Below are positions 24,601 through 36,900 of a stretch of 64,000 nt of DNA, piece by piece. The notes beneath the pieces are model-generated. The model was not told the DNA's origin. It was given only the letters and a program-made list of their open reading frames with translations, and ran no database searches. Source of the stretch: Lagopus muta (Eukaryota > Chordata > Aves > Galliformes > Phasianidae); assembly GCF_023343835.1 (NCBI RefSeq), contig NC_064433.1, forward strand, positions 185,769,777 through 185,833,776, in the 5' to 3' direction. The stretch's first letter is position 1. Each line of letters opens with the position of its first letter. The translations under genes and the position numbers were made by a program.

Positions 24601-24787
24601 TATTTTCTTGGTAGCATGAACAGGAATGAAGACACTGCTGCCCATGAGTGCCATCAAGTGTGCATTTGTAGTCAGTCTTTTGAGCCCAAGAGGAAAAGGG
24701 TTGTAGAAAGAGCTCCTGTTATGTAGAGGTATGTGAAATGCTTGAATGTGTTTTTAATTCAGCTTAACTCATCGTGCAGTTGAGCAG
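21613..24787. other. intergenic sequence downstream of CHORDC1
   Basis: AT-rich, no splice-bounded coding exon and no repeat family recognised. Part of the left end may still be CHORDC1 3' UTR if a more distal poly(A) site is used. Confidence 0.5.
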
Positions 24788-25045
24788 TCACAGAATCACA
24801 GAATGGCTTGGGTTGGAAGAGACTGCAGGGATCATCGAGTTCCAACTCCCTTCCACAGGTAGGGCCACCACCCTCCATATTTAATACTAGACCAGGTTGC
24901 CCAGGACCCCATCCATCCTGGTCTTGAGCACCACCACAGATGGAGCATCCGCACCCTCTGGGCAGTCTGTTCCAGCCCCTCGCAGTCTCCCTGTGAAGAA
25001 CTTCCCCTGACGTCCAATCTAAACCTTCTCTCCTTGAGGTTGAAT
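24788..25045 (-). repeat. CR1 LINE 3' fragment
   Basis: Reverse-oriented tail (CACAGAATCACAGAATGGCT at the left), then the untranslated segment and the end of ORF2 back to the RFRLDVRG part. Confidence 0.85.
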
Positions 25046-26095
25046 GATGAGTTTAATATCATCCACTATATGACAACCAATTCTGGATGTTCAGAATGTG
25101 TTTTTTTGTGTTTGTTTTCTTTTTTTTTTTTTTTTTTTGTTTTTTTTGTTTTTGCATCTAGTTGCTCCTGTGTAAGAGGAAGCATCCTCTTGCATAGAGT
25201 ATTTGAAAAAATCACTCTTGGTTAAATATTAATAAAAGCTGCGTTGCAACCAAAAATCATTGGAAGTTAGCTGGAGGCAGAGCTGCACCTTCAGCCATCC
25301 GAAATATTTGTAATCCAAAAACCTTGTTCTCTGAAATGTTTATTTTAAATTTGACATAAATATTGATACTGCAGTACTATAACAGAATTCATTGCTTAAG
25401 GTAAAACTGACTGTGCTTCAAACTCAATATGCTTCCCCTCATTTGTTCTTCCTTTATTGAAACTGAGATCTGTGTGTTGGAGGCACCTGCTACTCTGCAC
25501 TTCCAGACCCTGAGGGACTTCTTAATTTTTGTAATCAGGTAGTACTGTATGCACAGACATGAGCCCAAACTTCAGAACTTCTGTTTTTACTTGTGGATGC
25601 TGTTAACATTTGGATTGTGTACTCGTGAATATCACCTAAGCAGAGGTGTTCTGTTCAGAATTACTCTTTGATATTAGCTCTGAAAATCAGAAGCCTGTCA
25701 GCGCTTCTGTGACAGAATTTTTACTTCGGTGAATTTATAAATTAATTTGGATGCTTATGCTTGCCAAGAGCCGTGGTTTAACAACTGAAAGAAGATAAAG
25801 GTGGAAAAAGTAAGTGGAACGTGTTTTACTTCTATTCCTCTCTAGTGCTTTTTTCCTTAAATCACCCTGTTAAAATCATTGCACCATTATGTTGATCCAC
25901 TGCCTGAAAACTGAGGTGTGGTTGGGGTTTGCTCAACGAAAGCTGGCGTGCACTTTGCTGAGTGGCAGTACCAAGACATTGAATATATAGTTCTAAACCT
26001 AAAATGTGCCATTTGCATGAGTTTTTCCACTTCACAGTTGTCTTATTAACTAAAATGCATGTTTGAATTGTGGCAGTGTTGTGCACCCTCATTTT
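25046..26095. other. intergenic sequence, T-rich tract
   Basis: Holds a T-rich tract with G interruptions at about 25120-25150. No gene recognised. Confidence 0.5.
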
Positions 26096-26320
26096 TATGA
26101 GAGGAGATTTAGACTGTATGTAAGGAGTGAGTTTTTTTCAGTAAGGGTGGTGAAGCACTGGTACAGATTGCACAGAGAGCTGTGGGTGCTCTCTCCCTGG
26201 TGGTATCCAGGGTCAAGTTGAGCAGGGCTTTGAACCTGATCTGCCTGTTGGTGTCCCTGTTGATTGCAGGGGAGTTGGACTAGATGACCATTAGGAGTCC
26301 CATCCAACTCAAACAATTCT
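26096..26320 (+). repeat. CR1 LINE 3' fragment, old
   Basis: Starts in a degraded RFRLYVRSEFFSVRVVKHW-like segment and runs to GTTGGACTAGATGACCATTA. The 8-bp tail units are poorly kept. Confidence 0.75.
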
Positions 26321-26983
26321 GATTTTGCCTCCATCCATTCTAGCCATTTGAGAAATTTTGAATGTGGTTGTGTATAGAATGAGCACTAGCTATGATATAT
26401 CATCTGATAATTGTTCTTTGGTACAAGGCTGAGTGTAGTACTGACCAAGAAGCAAGTGCTCAATTCTGCAGTTACACTCTGAATCCCATATAAACATACA
26501 GCCCTCCAACAAAAAATCATTTATCAGACTGCAGGTGGCTAGAAATGATAGATGTTTCTAAAATTAAAGCATGTTCAGGCAGAATTATGTGAAAGGAGAA
26601 AAGCTGTCCATTTCATCTGTTCCTCAGGTTTACCAAAACTGGGTATGTCTTTAGATAGTGTATAGATAGCTGTCCCTGTTTATGGTTTATGAAACTTTTG
26701 GGCTCTCCCCATGTACTCCCTCTGCAGATCTACACGAACAGCTACATGAACACAGCATTGCCATGGCTAGCAGCAAGGCTTCGTTCTGGCCTTGCAGTCT
26801 CTTGGGAGTTGCTGAGTCTGCTTGGTTTGAGTGCTCCCCACCTTCCTGGTGGGTTGTTTTAGCTTGTTTGGCTGATGGAAAAAGAATCACACAGAGAATT
26901 ACAGACTGGTTAAGAGGAGATGGGATCTCTGGGTTCACCTGGCCCACCCCTGCTCCTGCAGGGACACCCAGAGCAGGGTGCCC
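26321..26983. other. intergenic sequence, nothing recognised
   Basis: No gene or RNA recognised. The piece near 26910-26983 (CACCTGGCCCACCCCTGCTC and following) may belong to an old CR1. Confidence 0.45.
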
Positions 26984-27263
26984 AGGGCCATGTCAGGCAG
27001 CTTGTGGGGGAATGGTTTTAAACTGAGACAGGGGAGGTTTAGGTTACATATTCAGAAGAAGTTTTTCACCCAGAGGGTGCTGACGCACTGGAACTGGTTG
27101 CCCAAGGAGGCTGTGGATGCCCCATGCCTGGAGGCATTCAAGGCCAGGCTGGATGTGGCTCTGGGCAGCCTGTTCTGGTGGTTGGCGACCCTGCACATAG
27201 CAGGGGGTTGGAACTGGATGATCATTATGAGCCTTTTCAACCCAGGCCATTCTAGGATTCTAT
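26984..27263 (+). repeat. CR1 LINE 3' fragment
   Basis: Contains [20 protein letters not shown], then [20 protein letters not shown], and a CCATTCTAGGATTCTATG tail. Confidence 0.85.
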
Positions 27264-30057
27264 GGTACTAACAATAAGCTTGGCTTTAATTGTGAAGTGT
27301 GCTTCTTTCTGCACATAACAAGAGTGGGAGGAGTTTCAGCTTTATCCCACAGCTGTGACAGTGGGTGGCAAAGCTCTGAGCTGTGGGCTGCAGTCAGTAT
27401 TTCAGGGCATGTAGGAGGTGCTGGAGGACTGAAGCTCAGCTGCTGTGTTCAGCAGGGAGATGCTGGTTTCAGGAATATCAGGAGGGAAAAGTGATCTCAG
27501 AGGAGCGAAAGCTTTCTGTGCTCTGTTTGCAGCTGACCCTGTTTCTCCAGGCTGACGTCCTGTTGCTTGTGGATTACCTAAGGATGTGTTGCCACAACAG
27601 TCGCTGTGTCCAGCAACCGGGGCTTGTCTCCTAAAAAGACAGCCAAGTTTGGAGGTAATGGGGATGGCAGAGTAAGCAGTGCGTCAGCAGCTTTCTGTCA
27701 GCGAGCAGCCTAGCAGAGCACATCTGGGGAAGCTGCCATGTAAACACAGCAAGTCTATTCTTATCTGCTGCCCTCCTGTGAAATGCTTTTCCCGTTATCG
27801 CCTCTCCCGTTCTTTCCCCTTATGGAAGGCTGTAACGCATTCTTACTTGAACCAGGTCCAGCCTCTTCTGCAGGAGGTTCCTCGAACCCAGTTCTCCTAC
27901 ACTTGGGAAGCTCCCCAGATTGGATCCGTCAGGAAAACCAGTTGATACTGATATGAGCTGCCTTGGCTTGATGGATTAGAACTGGCACAAGCAAGTATAG
28001 AAACAATCCATTGCAAGGTCCTAAGCCTTTCTGTGTTTCTCCCAACGATTTCCGCCAGAAACTGATGTCCCTGCTGCGCTTCTCTTGAACCTCAAGTCTA
28101 GCACGCTGTATACTTACAGCTGAGTTACAGGGTTAAACAGGAGCCATGTGTACTTCATTGGTGCTACTTTAGGTCTCAGGCATGTAATGGCAATGCTCTG
28201 GTCTCGTTGCAGCTAAATTCAGCTCCTAGTAGTTTCTCTAGGGATAGTTGCTGCATGGTGATGTGTTTCTCAGCAAGGAGCACGTTGCTTTGGTTTGGGT
28301 CAGAGCAGCACAGCAGACACAAGGTTTCTGTACTTCACTTTTGCATTCAGTGCTACAGTGTAGTCCATGATGTTCACCTTCATCTAGGTCTGGTAATGGC
28401 ACACTTAACTGTATGGCATTAAAATCTCATGTCTGAAAACAGGAATTTAGAGTGAGAGGAAACTAACAGGTCATGGTGAGTACACCCTGTTCCTCCCTGC
28501 TCAGGGCAGCTCTCCAGTTGCTTCTGATGCCTGGAAATTCCAGTCTGCTTCCTTGTACTCTGTTTCAGAGTACAGAGGTTATTTTCCCAGCAAACTCACA
28601 ATCACAGATTCCTAAAGCAAAGCAAAGGCACAAAGCAGGTATGTTTAATCTGCTCACTGGAGGGGTTTGGTCCTCTGCTGCAGCAAAATCATGGGCAGCC
28701 CACATGGTTCACATTCTCTTGGCACTTACAAACATGCAGAGATGTTACAGGTTGTCTATAGAAGAAGGACTGAATTATAGAAATTGGCTTGGTGCAGAAG
28801 TCAGCGTATACAGCACCGGTACTGATTGTGACCATATGCTTGATGGGCTGATTCATAGCTTTAGGACCTTCCTCTTGCAGTGCCTTTTCCTTAGTAGGTA
28901 CCTGAGTTACACTGTGTGGTCTGTTTTTATCACTCTTGTAAAAGAAGGCAGTCTGAGATCAGCTGAAGCAACGTGACATTGCTTTGGTTGGATCCAAACC
29001 ATGGACAGCTCGAGGCTCCGTTCTAACAGATGAACAACACTGTCATTGAGAAGACTTACAAAACCAGAAGTTACAAATTGATGGTGTACTTCAGTGGTCA
29101 GGATAGTGGGAGAGGGAAACCTCAGTTTCACTGCTCCACAAAAACAGTCTCTTGATGAATGACTGTGTTGGGAAGGGTTGTTAAACCGAAGCATTACAAG
29201 TGTTGAGAGAAGCACTGGTCTCACTTACCCCCAAATGCTTCATCTGCAAAGGTACCACATCAGCTTCTGTTTTCATTAAGCTTAAGATCTGCAAGGTGTT
29301 TTTGGAGATTATTTTAAATTAATGCCAATTTTAAATTCCTGTGAGTCTGTGAGCATAAGCCGTCTAGAAGTGTTTGGGTATCACCATCCCTTTATAACAT
29401 AGCAGAGGAAGGGAAAGAGATCTAAGCTCCACAGAGTTTTCAGGACGTAGCAGGTCATAATGACTCATTCATTCATACGTAATTATCAGTGAAGTTGAGA
29501 AGGGGAAGGAAACAATAGATTTTAGCTAGGCACTCTTTGTACTGCTTCAAATAGTGCATGGAAACCACAGGAGATGACAGGTTATTTTGCAGTGGTGAGG
29601 TAATGGCACAGAGCTTCACAAACTTGCACTGAAAGTATATGTGTACTGGTGGAGCATTCGTTCACTTAAATGAAAGGTGGCTTATTTTATTATGAAGATA
29701 CCTGCCAATTATGAAGAAATCATGCTACTCCATATATTTCTTTTTTCTCTGTCACATGCTCTGACAGACCCCAGGCAGTGACCACCAACAGCTGTTCATG
29801 AGGAAGAGGCACCAGTGGCTTTTCTTCCACCATCCGAGCATTGGAACCTCTCCCTGGGGAAGTCTCAGTTACTAGTTGATGCATAAATTACTTGCTGATA
29901 ACATAAATCTATGAGGGAGGAAGAGCTACCCAAGAAAAGGGAACAGTCACCAGAGTGGTTATGGACGAGTCACCGTTCTTGGTAGCACGTTCCCCTGCAA
30001 CCAACACCCAAGGGATTGAACTACTGTAACACTTTTGTACAGTTTAGGCTTTCAATA
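27264..30057. other. intergenic sequence between the two convergent genes
   Basis: No conserved coding segment recognised on either strand. A 167-codon open frame at 28473-28976 (+) has no family resemblance and no splice or promoter support. On the minus strand AATAAA at 29691-29686 could be a distal poly(A) signal for NAALAD2. Confidence 0.5.
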
Positions 30058-30379
30058 TCTAAAGGGGATCTACAAGAAGGAGGGGCACAGACTCTCTAGC
30101 ACGGACTGTAGTGATAGAACAAGGAGAAATAGCTTCTAGCTTAAAGAGGGTAGATTTAAGTGGGATATAAGGAAAAAGTGTTTTGCAGTGAGGGTGGTGA
30201 AGCACTGGAACAGGTTGCCTGGAGTTGTGGTGGATGCCCTGTCCCTGGAGACTTGCAAGGTGAGGCTGGACTAGGCCCTGAGCACCTGATCTAGCTGTAG
30301 ATGACCCTGTTTATTGCAGAGGAGTTGGACTAGATGACCATTAAAGATCCCTTCCAACTCTAAGAATTCTATGATTCTA
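30058..30379 (+). repeat. CR1 LINE 3' fragment, old
   Basis: Carries the AFQYLKG-downstream segment through ACAGGTTGCCTGGAGTTGTG and ends with TTCTATGATTCTA. Confidence 0.8.
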
Positions 30380-30793
30380 CATGCAGCTCCTGATGGGAAA
30401 CTCTCTTATCAGAAGACAGAATTACTCCATGCAACCAGCCCTACAGCAATAGTGGCAGTGCTGTCATCCACCCCCTTCATCTGGAAGGGACATCACTGTG
30501 TGAAAGAGCTCTTCCAGGAGAGAAAAAAAAAAAAAAAAAAAGGCAAAAGCTGCCACTGGTTTGGGATTGGCGAGAGCATCAACAGGAGCAAAGTTATCCC
30601 ATAATCTGTTTTCCAAAAAGCAACTACAGGATGGAAGTACACAGTAACTGCCCGAGTGGTGGAACCTCACTGTTGTGAGTCTTTGTGTAAATCTCCAAGA
30701 AAACGCATTTGAAGGTTGGGAGCACAGCAGCAGTTAGCTGAGGCTGGGTCACTGCAGTAGTCTGCCTACAGCGCATTTTCCCAGGCCATCATC
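30380..30793 (-). other. NAALAD2: probable NAALAD2 3' UTR
   Basis: Follows the NAALAD2 stop codon on the minus strand. It holds an A run on the + strand (30523-30541; T-rich in the transcript). No AATAAA is seen within it. The nearest on the minus strand are at 30314-30309 (inside a CR1 piece) and 29691-29686. Confidence 0.4.
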
Positions 30794-30983
30794 CTATGCT
30801 ACTTCTTTCAGTGTCTCTGCAGCTGCCTGCACAGTGAAGGCTGCAATGGAAATCTGCCTCTTAACTTCTTCCCAGGCTCCTTGATGATCGGTTTTGGTTT
30901 CAATATCAAACATGGCATCATAGATACCTGGGAAGGACTCTCCAGTGTATTTGTTGTGGCTGCTTGGAGCGAAGATGACATGT
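30794..30983 (-). CDS. NAALAD2: NAALAD2 coding exon 19 (terminal)
   Basis: Encodes [20 protein letters not shown] through [10 protein letters not shown], then TAG at 30796-30794. K689 and Y690 (glutarate-sensor lysine and tyrosine in FOLH1) are here. Confidence 0.95.
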
Positions 30984-33900
30984 CTGTGGGGAAAAAAAAA
31001 GTGTAAGTATACTAAGTAAAAAAAATCATGAGTATTATGTGCATTCATTGGGGGAAACTGTAAAAATGTGTGCTACAAAACGCTTAAAGAATTGCAAGAA
31101 GACTAGAATTCACTAAATATAAAGGTAGTCTAGCTGGAACTGTCTTTAGAAAGACAGAACAGACCAGCCCATAGGACCAACTCCACAGGGAAGGGATCAG
31201 GTTTAGCACAGAGAACCTTCTCCTTGGGAAAACACAGTGCATTTCTCTAATTAGGAATGAAACCACGTTAGGAACTTTTGTAAATGAGAGCTCAACAAAT
31301 ATATTGAACTAATGTGACAGTACAGAACATGGGATAAAATAGCAAATGGATGTACAACAGAGGAGAAAAGTACATGAGTCCCAAAAAATAATGCAGCAAA
31401 TGAGTGGTAACTGTGAGATCTGGGAAAGGAATGTGGAAAACTCTGAATAAGAAAGTGGGCAGGCGAGGTAGGAAACCGGCATGGCTCAGCAAGGACCTGC
31501 TGAGAGAACTGAGGGCGAAGAAAGGGGTGTACAAGCTCTGGAAACAAGGCTGTGTCACCTGGGAAGAGTACAGGAATGCCGTCCGGACTTGCAGATGTGG
31601 GATCAGGGAAGCCAAGGCGCAGGCAGAACTGAACTTGGCAAGGGACGTGAAAAACAATAAGAAAACCTTCTACAGGTACATTGCCCAGAAGAGACAGGCC
31701 AAAACGGGTGTACCTACTTTGGTAAATCTAAAAGGAGAACTGGCTTCAACAGATGAAGAGAAAGCTGAGGTGCTGAATGAGTTCTTCACCTTGGTCTTCA
31801 CTGGTGGCCAGGATTCTAGTCTTTTTCACGTCCCTGAACCCTGCATAACCAAACCTCTATGTGGGGACCAAGGAGGTAAATCCCTCCCCACTGTAAGGGC
31901 AGAGCAAGTCCGAGAGTGCCTCCTTAGACTGAATGAATACAAGTCTATGGGGCCGGATGGCGTGCATCCCAGGGTCCTGAAGGAGCTGGCTGAGGTGGTT
32001 GCCGAGCCGCTCTCCATCATATTTGAGAAGTCGTGGCTGTCAGGTGAGGTCCCAGATGACTGGAGGAAGGGTCACGTCACTCCCATATACAAGAAGGGGA
32101 GCAGGGAGGACCCGGGGAACTACAGGCCGGTGAGTCTCACCTCCGTGCCTGGGAAGATCATGGAACAGATCCTCCTGGACAACATGCTCGGTCACATAAA
32201 GAATGAGCATGTGATCCGAGACAGCCAGCACGGCTTCACCAAAGGAAGGTCATGCCTAACTAATCTTGTGGCCTTCTATGATGGAGTGACGGCATTGGTG
32301 GACGAAGGGAAGGCGACTGATGTCATTTACCTGGACCTGAGCAAGGCCTTTGACATGGTTCCCCACCACATCCTCATCTCCAAATTGGAGGGAAGTGGAT
32401 TTGATGGGTGGACGACCCGATGGATAAGCAATTGGTTGAAAGGCCGCAGACAGAGGGTGGTGGTCAATGGCTCTATGTCCAGGTGGAGGCCGGTAACAAG
32501 TGGTGTCCCCCAAGGGTCTGTCTTGGGACCGGTGCTCTTTAACATCTTTATTAATGACATCGATGAGGGAATTGAGTGCACCCTCAGCAAGTTTGCTGAC
32601 GACACCAAGCTGAGTGGTGCGGTTGATACGGTGGAAGGAAGGGATGCCATTCAGAGGGACCTCGACAGGCTGGAGGGCTGGGCTCGGGTGAACCTGATGA
32701 GGTTCAACACGGCAAAGTGCAAGGTTTTGCATTTGGGCCGGAAGAACCCCAGGCACCTGTACAGGCTGGGAGGAGTGGTCCTTGAGAGCAGCTCGGCAGA
32801 GAAGGACCTGGGGGTCCTGATGGACGAGAGACTGAACATGAGCCAGCAGTGCGCTCTGGCAGCTCGAAAGGCAAACGGGATCCTGGGCTCCATCAGGAGA
32901 GGGGTGGCCAGCAGGGACAGGGAGGTGATTGTCCCTCTCTACTCGGCTCTTGTGAGGCCCCATCTGGAGTACTGTGTCCAGGTGTGGAGCCCTCAGTACA
33001 AGAAAGACATTGAGATTTTGGAAAGGGTCCAGAGGAGGGCAACTAAGATGATCAGGGGGCTGGAGCACCTCCCCTATGAGGACAGGCTGAGGGAGTTGGG
33101 CTTGTTCAGCCTGGAGAAGAGAAGGCTGCGGGGTGACCTCATTGCAGCCTATCAATACCTGAAGGGAACCTACACCCAGGAGGGGAGTAAACTCTTCAAA
33201 AGGGCTGACAACAGCAGGACTAAGGGAAATGGATCCAAGTTGAAGGAGGGAAGATTTAGGTTGGATGTTAGGGGGAAGTTCTTTACTAGGAGAGTGGTTA
33301 GGCCCTGGAACGGGCTGCCCAGGGAGGTTGTGGATGCCCCGTCCTTGGACGTGTTTAAGGCCAGGTTGGACGGGGTCCTGGGCAACCTGATCTGAATGTG
33401 TATGTTTGGTGGCCCTGCCAGGCAGGGGGGTTGGAACTACATGATCCTTGGGGTCCCTTCCAACCCGGGTGATTCTGTGTGATTCTGTGTGAAAATTATG
33501 GGAGAATAGGTAAGAAAGGCACGGATTCTTTGGAGGAGCAGTAATTATATGGGATCAGGAGTGGACAAAATCATAACTTTTTTTTTTTGTTTTTTATAAT
33601 GAATAATTGCAGTCCTACTTTTAAATTTATTTTGTTCATAAAAGGTAAAAAAGTGCATTTGTAGTATGTGAAAGATGCCCCCCAACTAGAAATAAACAAT
33701 AAATCAGTGTTCACAAGAACTGCAGAAAACAACCATTTCACTGTTACACAAGTGTGAACACTTTATTCTCTGAGGATGGAAGTCCCTCTGCCTGAGGGAC
33801 TTCTAGCTTGGTGCAAGTGCCATCAGCCAGTGAATCAGGTGCATCCAGCCATCAGATGTATCCAGCCATTGGAAAAAGGGGGATATTGTGAGCAAAGTGA

Positions 33901-36900
33901 GGCAGTTGCACACCTGACATTGGAGGCTAGCTTCTGGCAAGTGGAACTAAGAAATGCATTGGACTTCTACAGAGGGTGGTGAATCGAGCACTGCCTTCCT
34001 CCAGACCCACAGGCTTGTACAGAGAAAATTTCAATAACAGCCAGTTAAGGATTAAAGACAACAGCAAGCAACTAAAGGTGGGATGGACAGGACTCCACAG
34101 AACAGCTCATGGGCTGTATAAAAACTTCACAGAGTATCCTGGCTAATAGACTGCTGGAACTGGGAAGACCAATGAGGGTGGTGCAGATTGCAAGTTATCA
34201 ACAAAGTCTCCTACTTGCTGAATAATACCTAAAACAGTATCCATTGAGCTATGATGCCTACCTACAGCCTACATAGGAGTTAAATTGGCTGACTTGTTTG
34301 AGTGGAATTCATCTCCAAAATCACCTTGGACAGCTAAGAAATTTAAGAGCTAGAGGACTTAACTTAGTTAAGGAACTTGGACAAGTTAAGAAAGCTATTA
34401 TCTCACCTGTAAAACTTCCTTCCTGGTAAGCCAAGAGGATCAATGAAAGCTCTTTCTATAAACATCAGCTGATCATTGATGATTCGCACTGCAACTGGGC
34501 TGCAGAAAATGGAAACAAGATGCATTTCACATAGTGAGGAAACATGACCGATCCTTTTCATTCAAATACTTCTCTTCTTTGGACAGAAGGTGAAGCTTTG
34601 CAAATAGTGGCCTCCAGCCACCGCACCCATAGGGCATGTGAGTCCCACAGAATCATTAAGATTGGAAAAGACCTCTAAGATCACGCCCAAACATCAACCC
34701 ACCCCCTATGCCTCCTAACCATCTCTCAGTGCCACATTTCCACAGTTCTTGAACACTCCTAGGGATGGTGATTCCACCACCCCCATGGGCAGCCTGTGCC
34801 AGTGCCTCAACACTCTTTCTGTGAAGTGTTTCCCAACCTCCAACCTGAACCTCCTCTGGTGCAACTTAAGGCCATTGGGCTGCCCCCTAGGTATTCAAGC
34901 ACATGAATGTTTTATATACTCTCAAGCATCACTCTATCTCCTTTAGGTGTGCTAAAAGTATAAATATTTGTGACACCTACAGCATTCAAGCATAGGTGTC
35001 TAAATACAGAGCTCAGTCCAACTTTAACTTCCACTGCTATCTGCTTTTCCATTTATTACAATAATTGTAATGACAAACTGATATTTATAAGCTCTACAGC
35101 TGATACTATTCATCACTGAAAGCAGAATTAATCCTGGCAGATATTGCCTGTCTCAGAGTTCAAGGGCTCTGCTCTATACTAATCAGACAGGCTCCCTGTG
35201 CAGTCAGTGTCCTCGCTACCCAAAGAAGATGTGATTAACTGCCCCTTCAAAATACTAATTTTGCTCCATTAAATATAAAGGGACTCAAGACAAGTAATTA
35301 TATCTTTAAGGTGGCTGAAAACTAAGCAAGATAAATATCACCCCACAGAGAGAAAGAAATGCAGGCTGCACTAGGAGCAAATCCAGAACTGACTGAAAGT
35401 TCAGCTGGTCTGCATTTGTAACTTATTCCAGCCAACCAAAGTCTGATGGAGGGTTTCAGGAGTACCCTGGGACAAAGAAGGGAAATACCAAGAGATGAGC
35501 TTTTACCAAAATGAGATACACACGTCCTTATGTTTTCAGACTTACTCCTTCCTGTCCACTTGCTCGAGCCTCCTGTGAAATTCAGCAGCAGCCTCTGAGA
35601 AGTTCCCCACAGCAGAAAAAAGAGGATCTGGAATGGGAAGGATTTAAACAACTTCAGACAATCTGCAGAGCCCAGTACACCTTCCGTTTAACCAGAGGGA
35701 GCACAACTACATGTGTTTGGCTGCGCTGCTTGCAGTAGTTTTCCCATCTCTCACAGAATGTATTACTTTCCCCAGTGCAGGCTTGGAAGAGCTGCACTAC
35801 CAGCAGGAAGAAAGACCTCAGCCACGGCCCCGTGTGCCATCCACATCATTGCTACCCCAGACTCTGCCTGCTACACCTGACCACACATTTGGTTGCTTTC
35901 TCCAGCTCTGCCCCTGGCAGCCCATCCAACCCTGTGCCATAGCTGAGCCGCAGAAGCAGCAGACCTCCTGCTAATGACAATATCAGCAGCAATGGTTTCC
36001 CCGTGGAAGGGGCTGTTTGATACAGACCTGGGGAAAAGAAGCCATTTCTGCAGCTGATTTCTGTAGAACAAGGCGGGTGCTGTGAGCAGAAATGGCCTCA
36101 CCAAAACTCACTGCCCAGAAGGAAGTTTCACAACTTGCATATTTTGCCTACAAGTTTCAGAAATCTTTAGATAATCCAGAATATCATAGAATCTACATAA
36201 GTAGAAGCACAGATTTTGCACCTGCAACCTGTTTATGGACTGTGGTGTGGAGTCACCTTGCTGGGGAGGATTTGCACTTGTCCACGACTGCACTTCCCTG
36301 GGGCAGTAGTTATCACCTTGCCAGAGGACAGATGTCCCGCTGACATCATGGCTGCATTGAGGCAGCAGATTGTATTTCAGAAGCAGTAGGAGGGGATTTA
36401 AGAGAAAAAGGAAAGGTCATCTGAAAACATATAAGAGAATTTGTGCTCATGTTCATGAGCTACTCCATGCTGCCAATTTTGTTTGAGAAATATTATCACT
36501 TCTTTTTTTCTTTTTCTTTTTTTTCTTTTTCCCCCGCAGGCCTTATTTCCAAATAGCTCATTATTACAAGTAAATATTTAATGAAGAAAAGGCTTCCAGC
36601 ATTCATAGTTGCAGAGGAACAGCTGAAATGGTAGCACAAAGGCAAATTAAAAACTTCATCAACTGTTTTGAAGGACAATTATGTGATTTATTCAGCTTTA
36701 ATTAACAGCTTTCTGACATTCGGGGATGTCAATAAGCAGCTCCATAGAAATGTTGGGTGAAATGAATTTCGATTTTCACAGTAATGTAAAAAACTACATC
36801 TTTATTGCAATGCACTCTGGTGCCACTGAATAAACATAGAATGAGAATCATAGTTTTATCTGAGAAATATTTTAAAACGGATCAGGCATCAGAGGAGAGA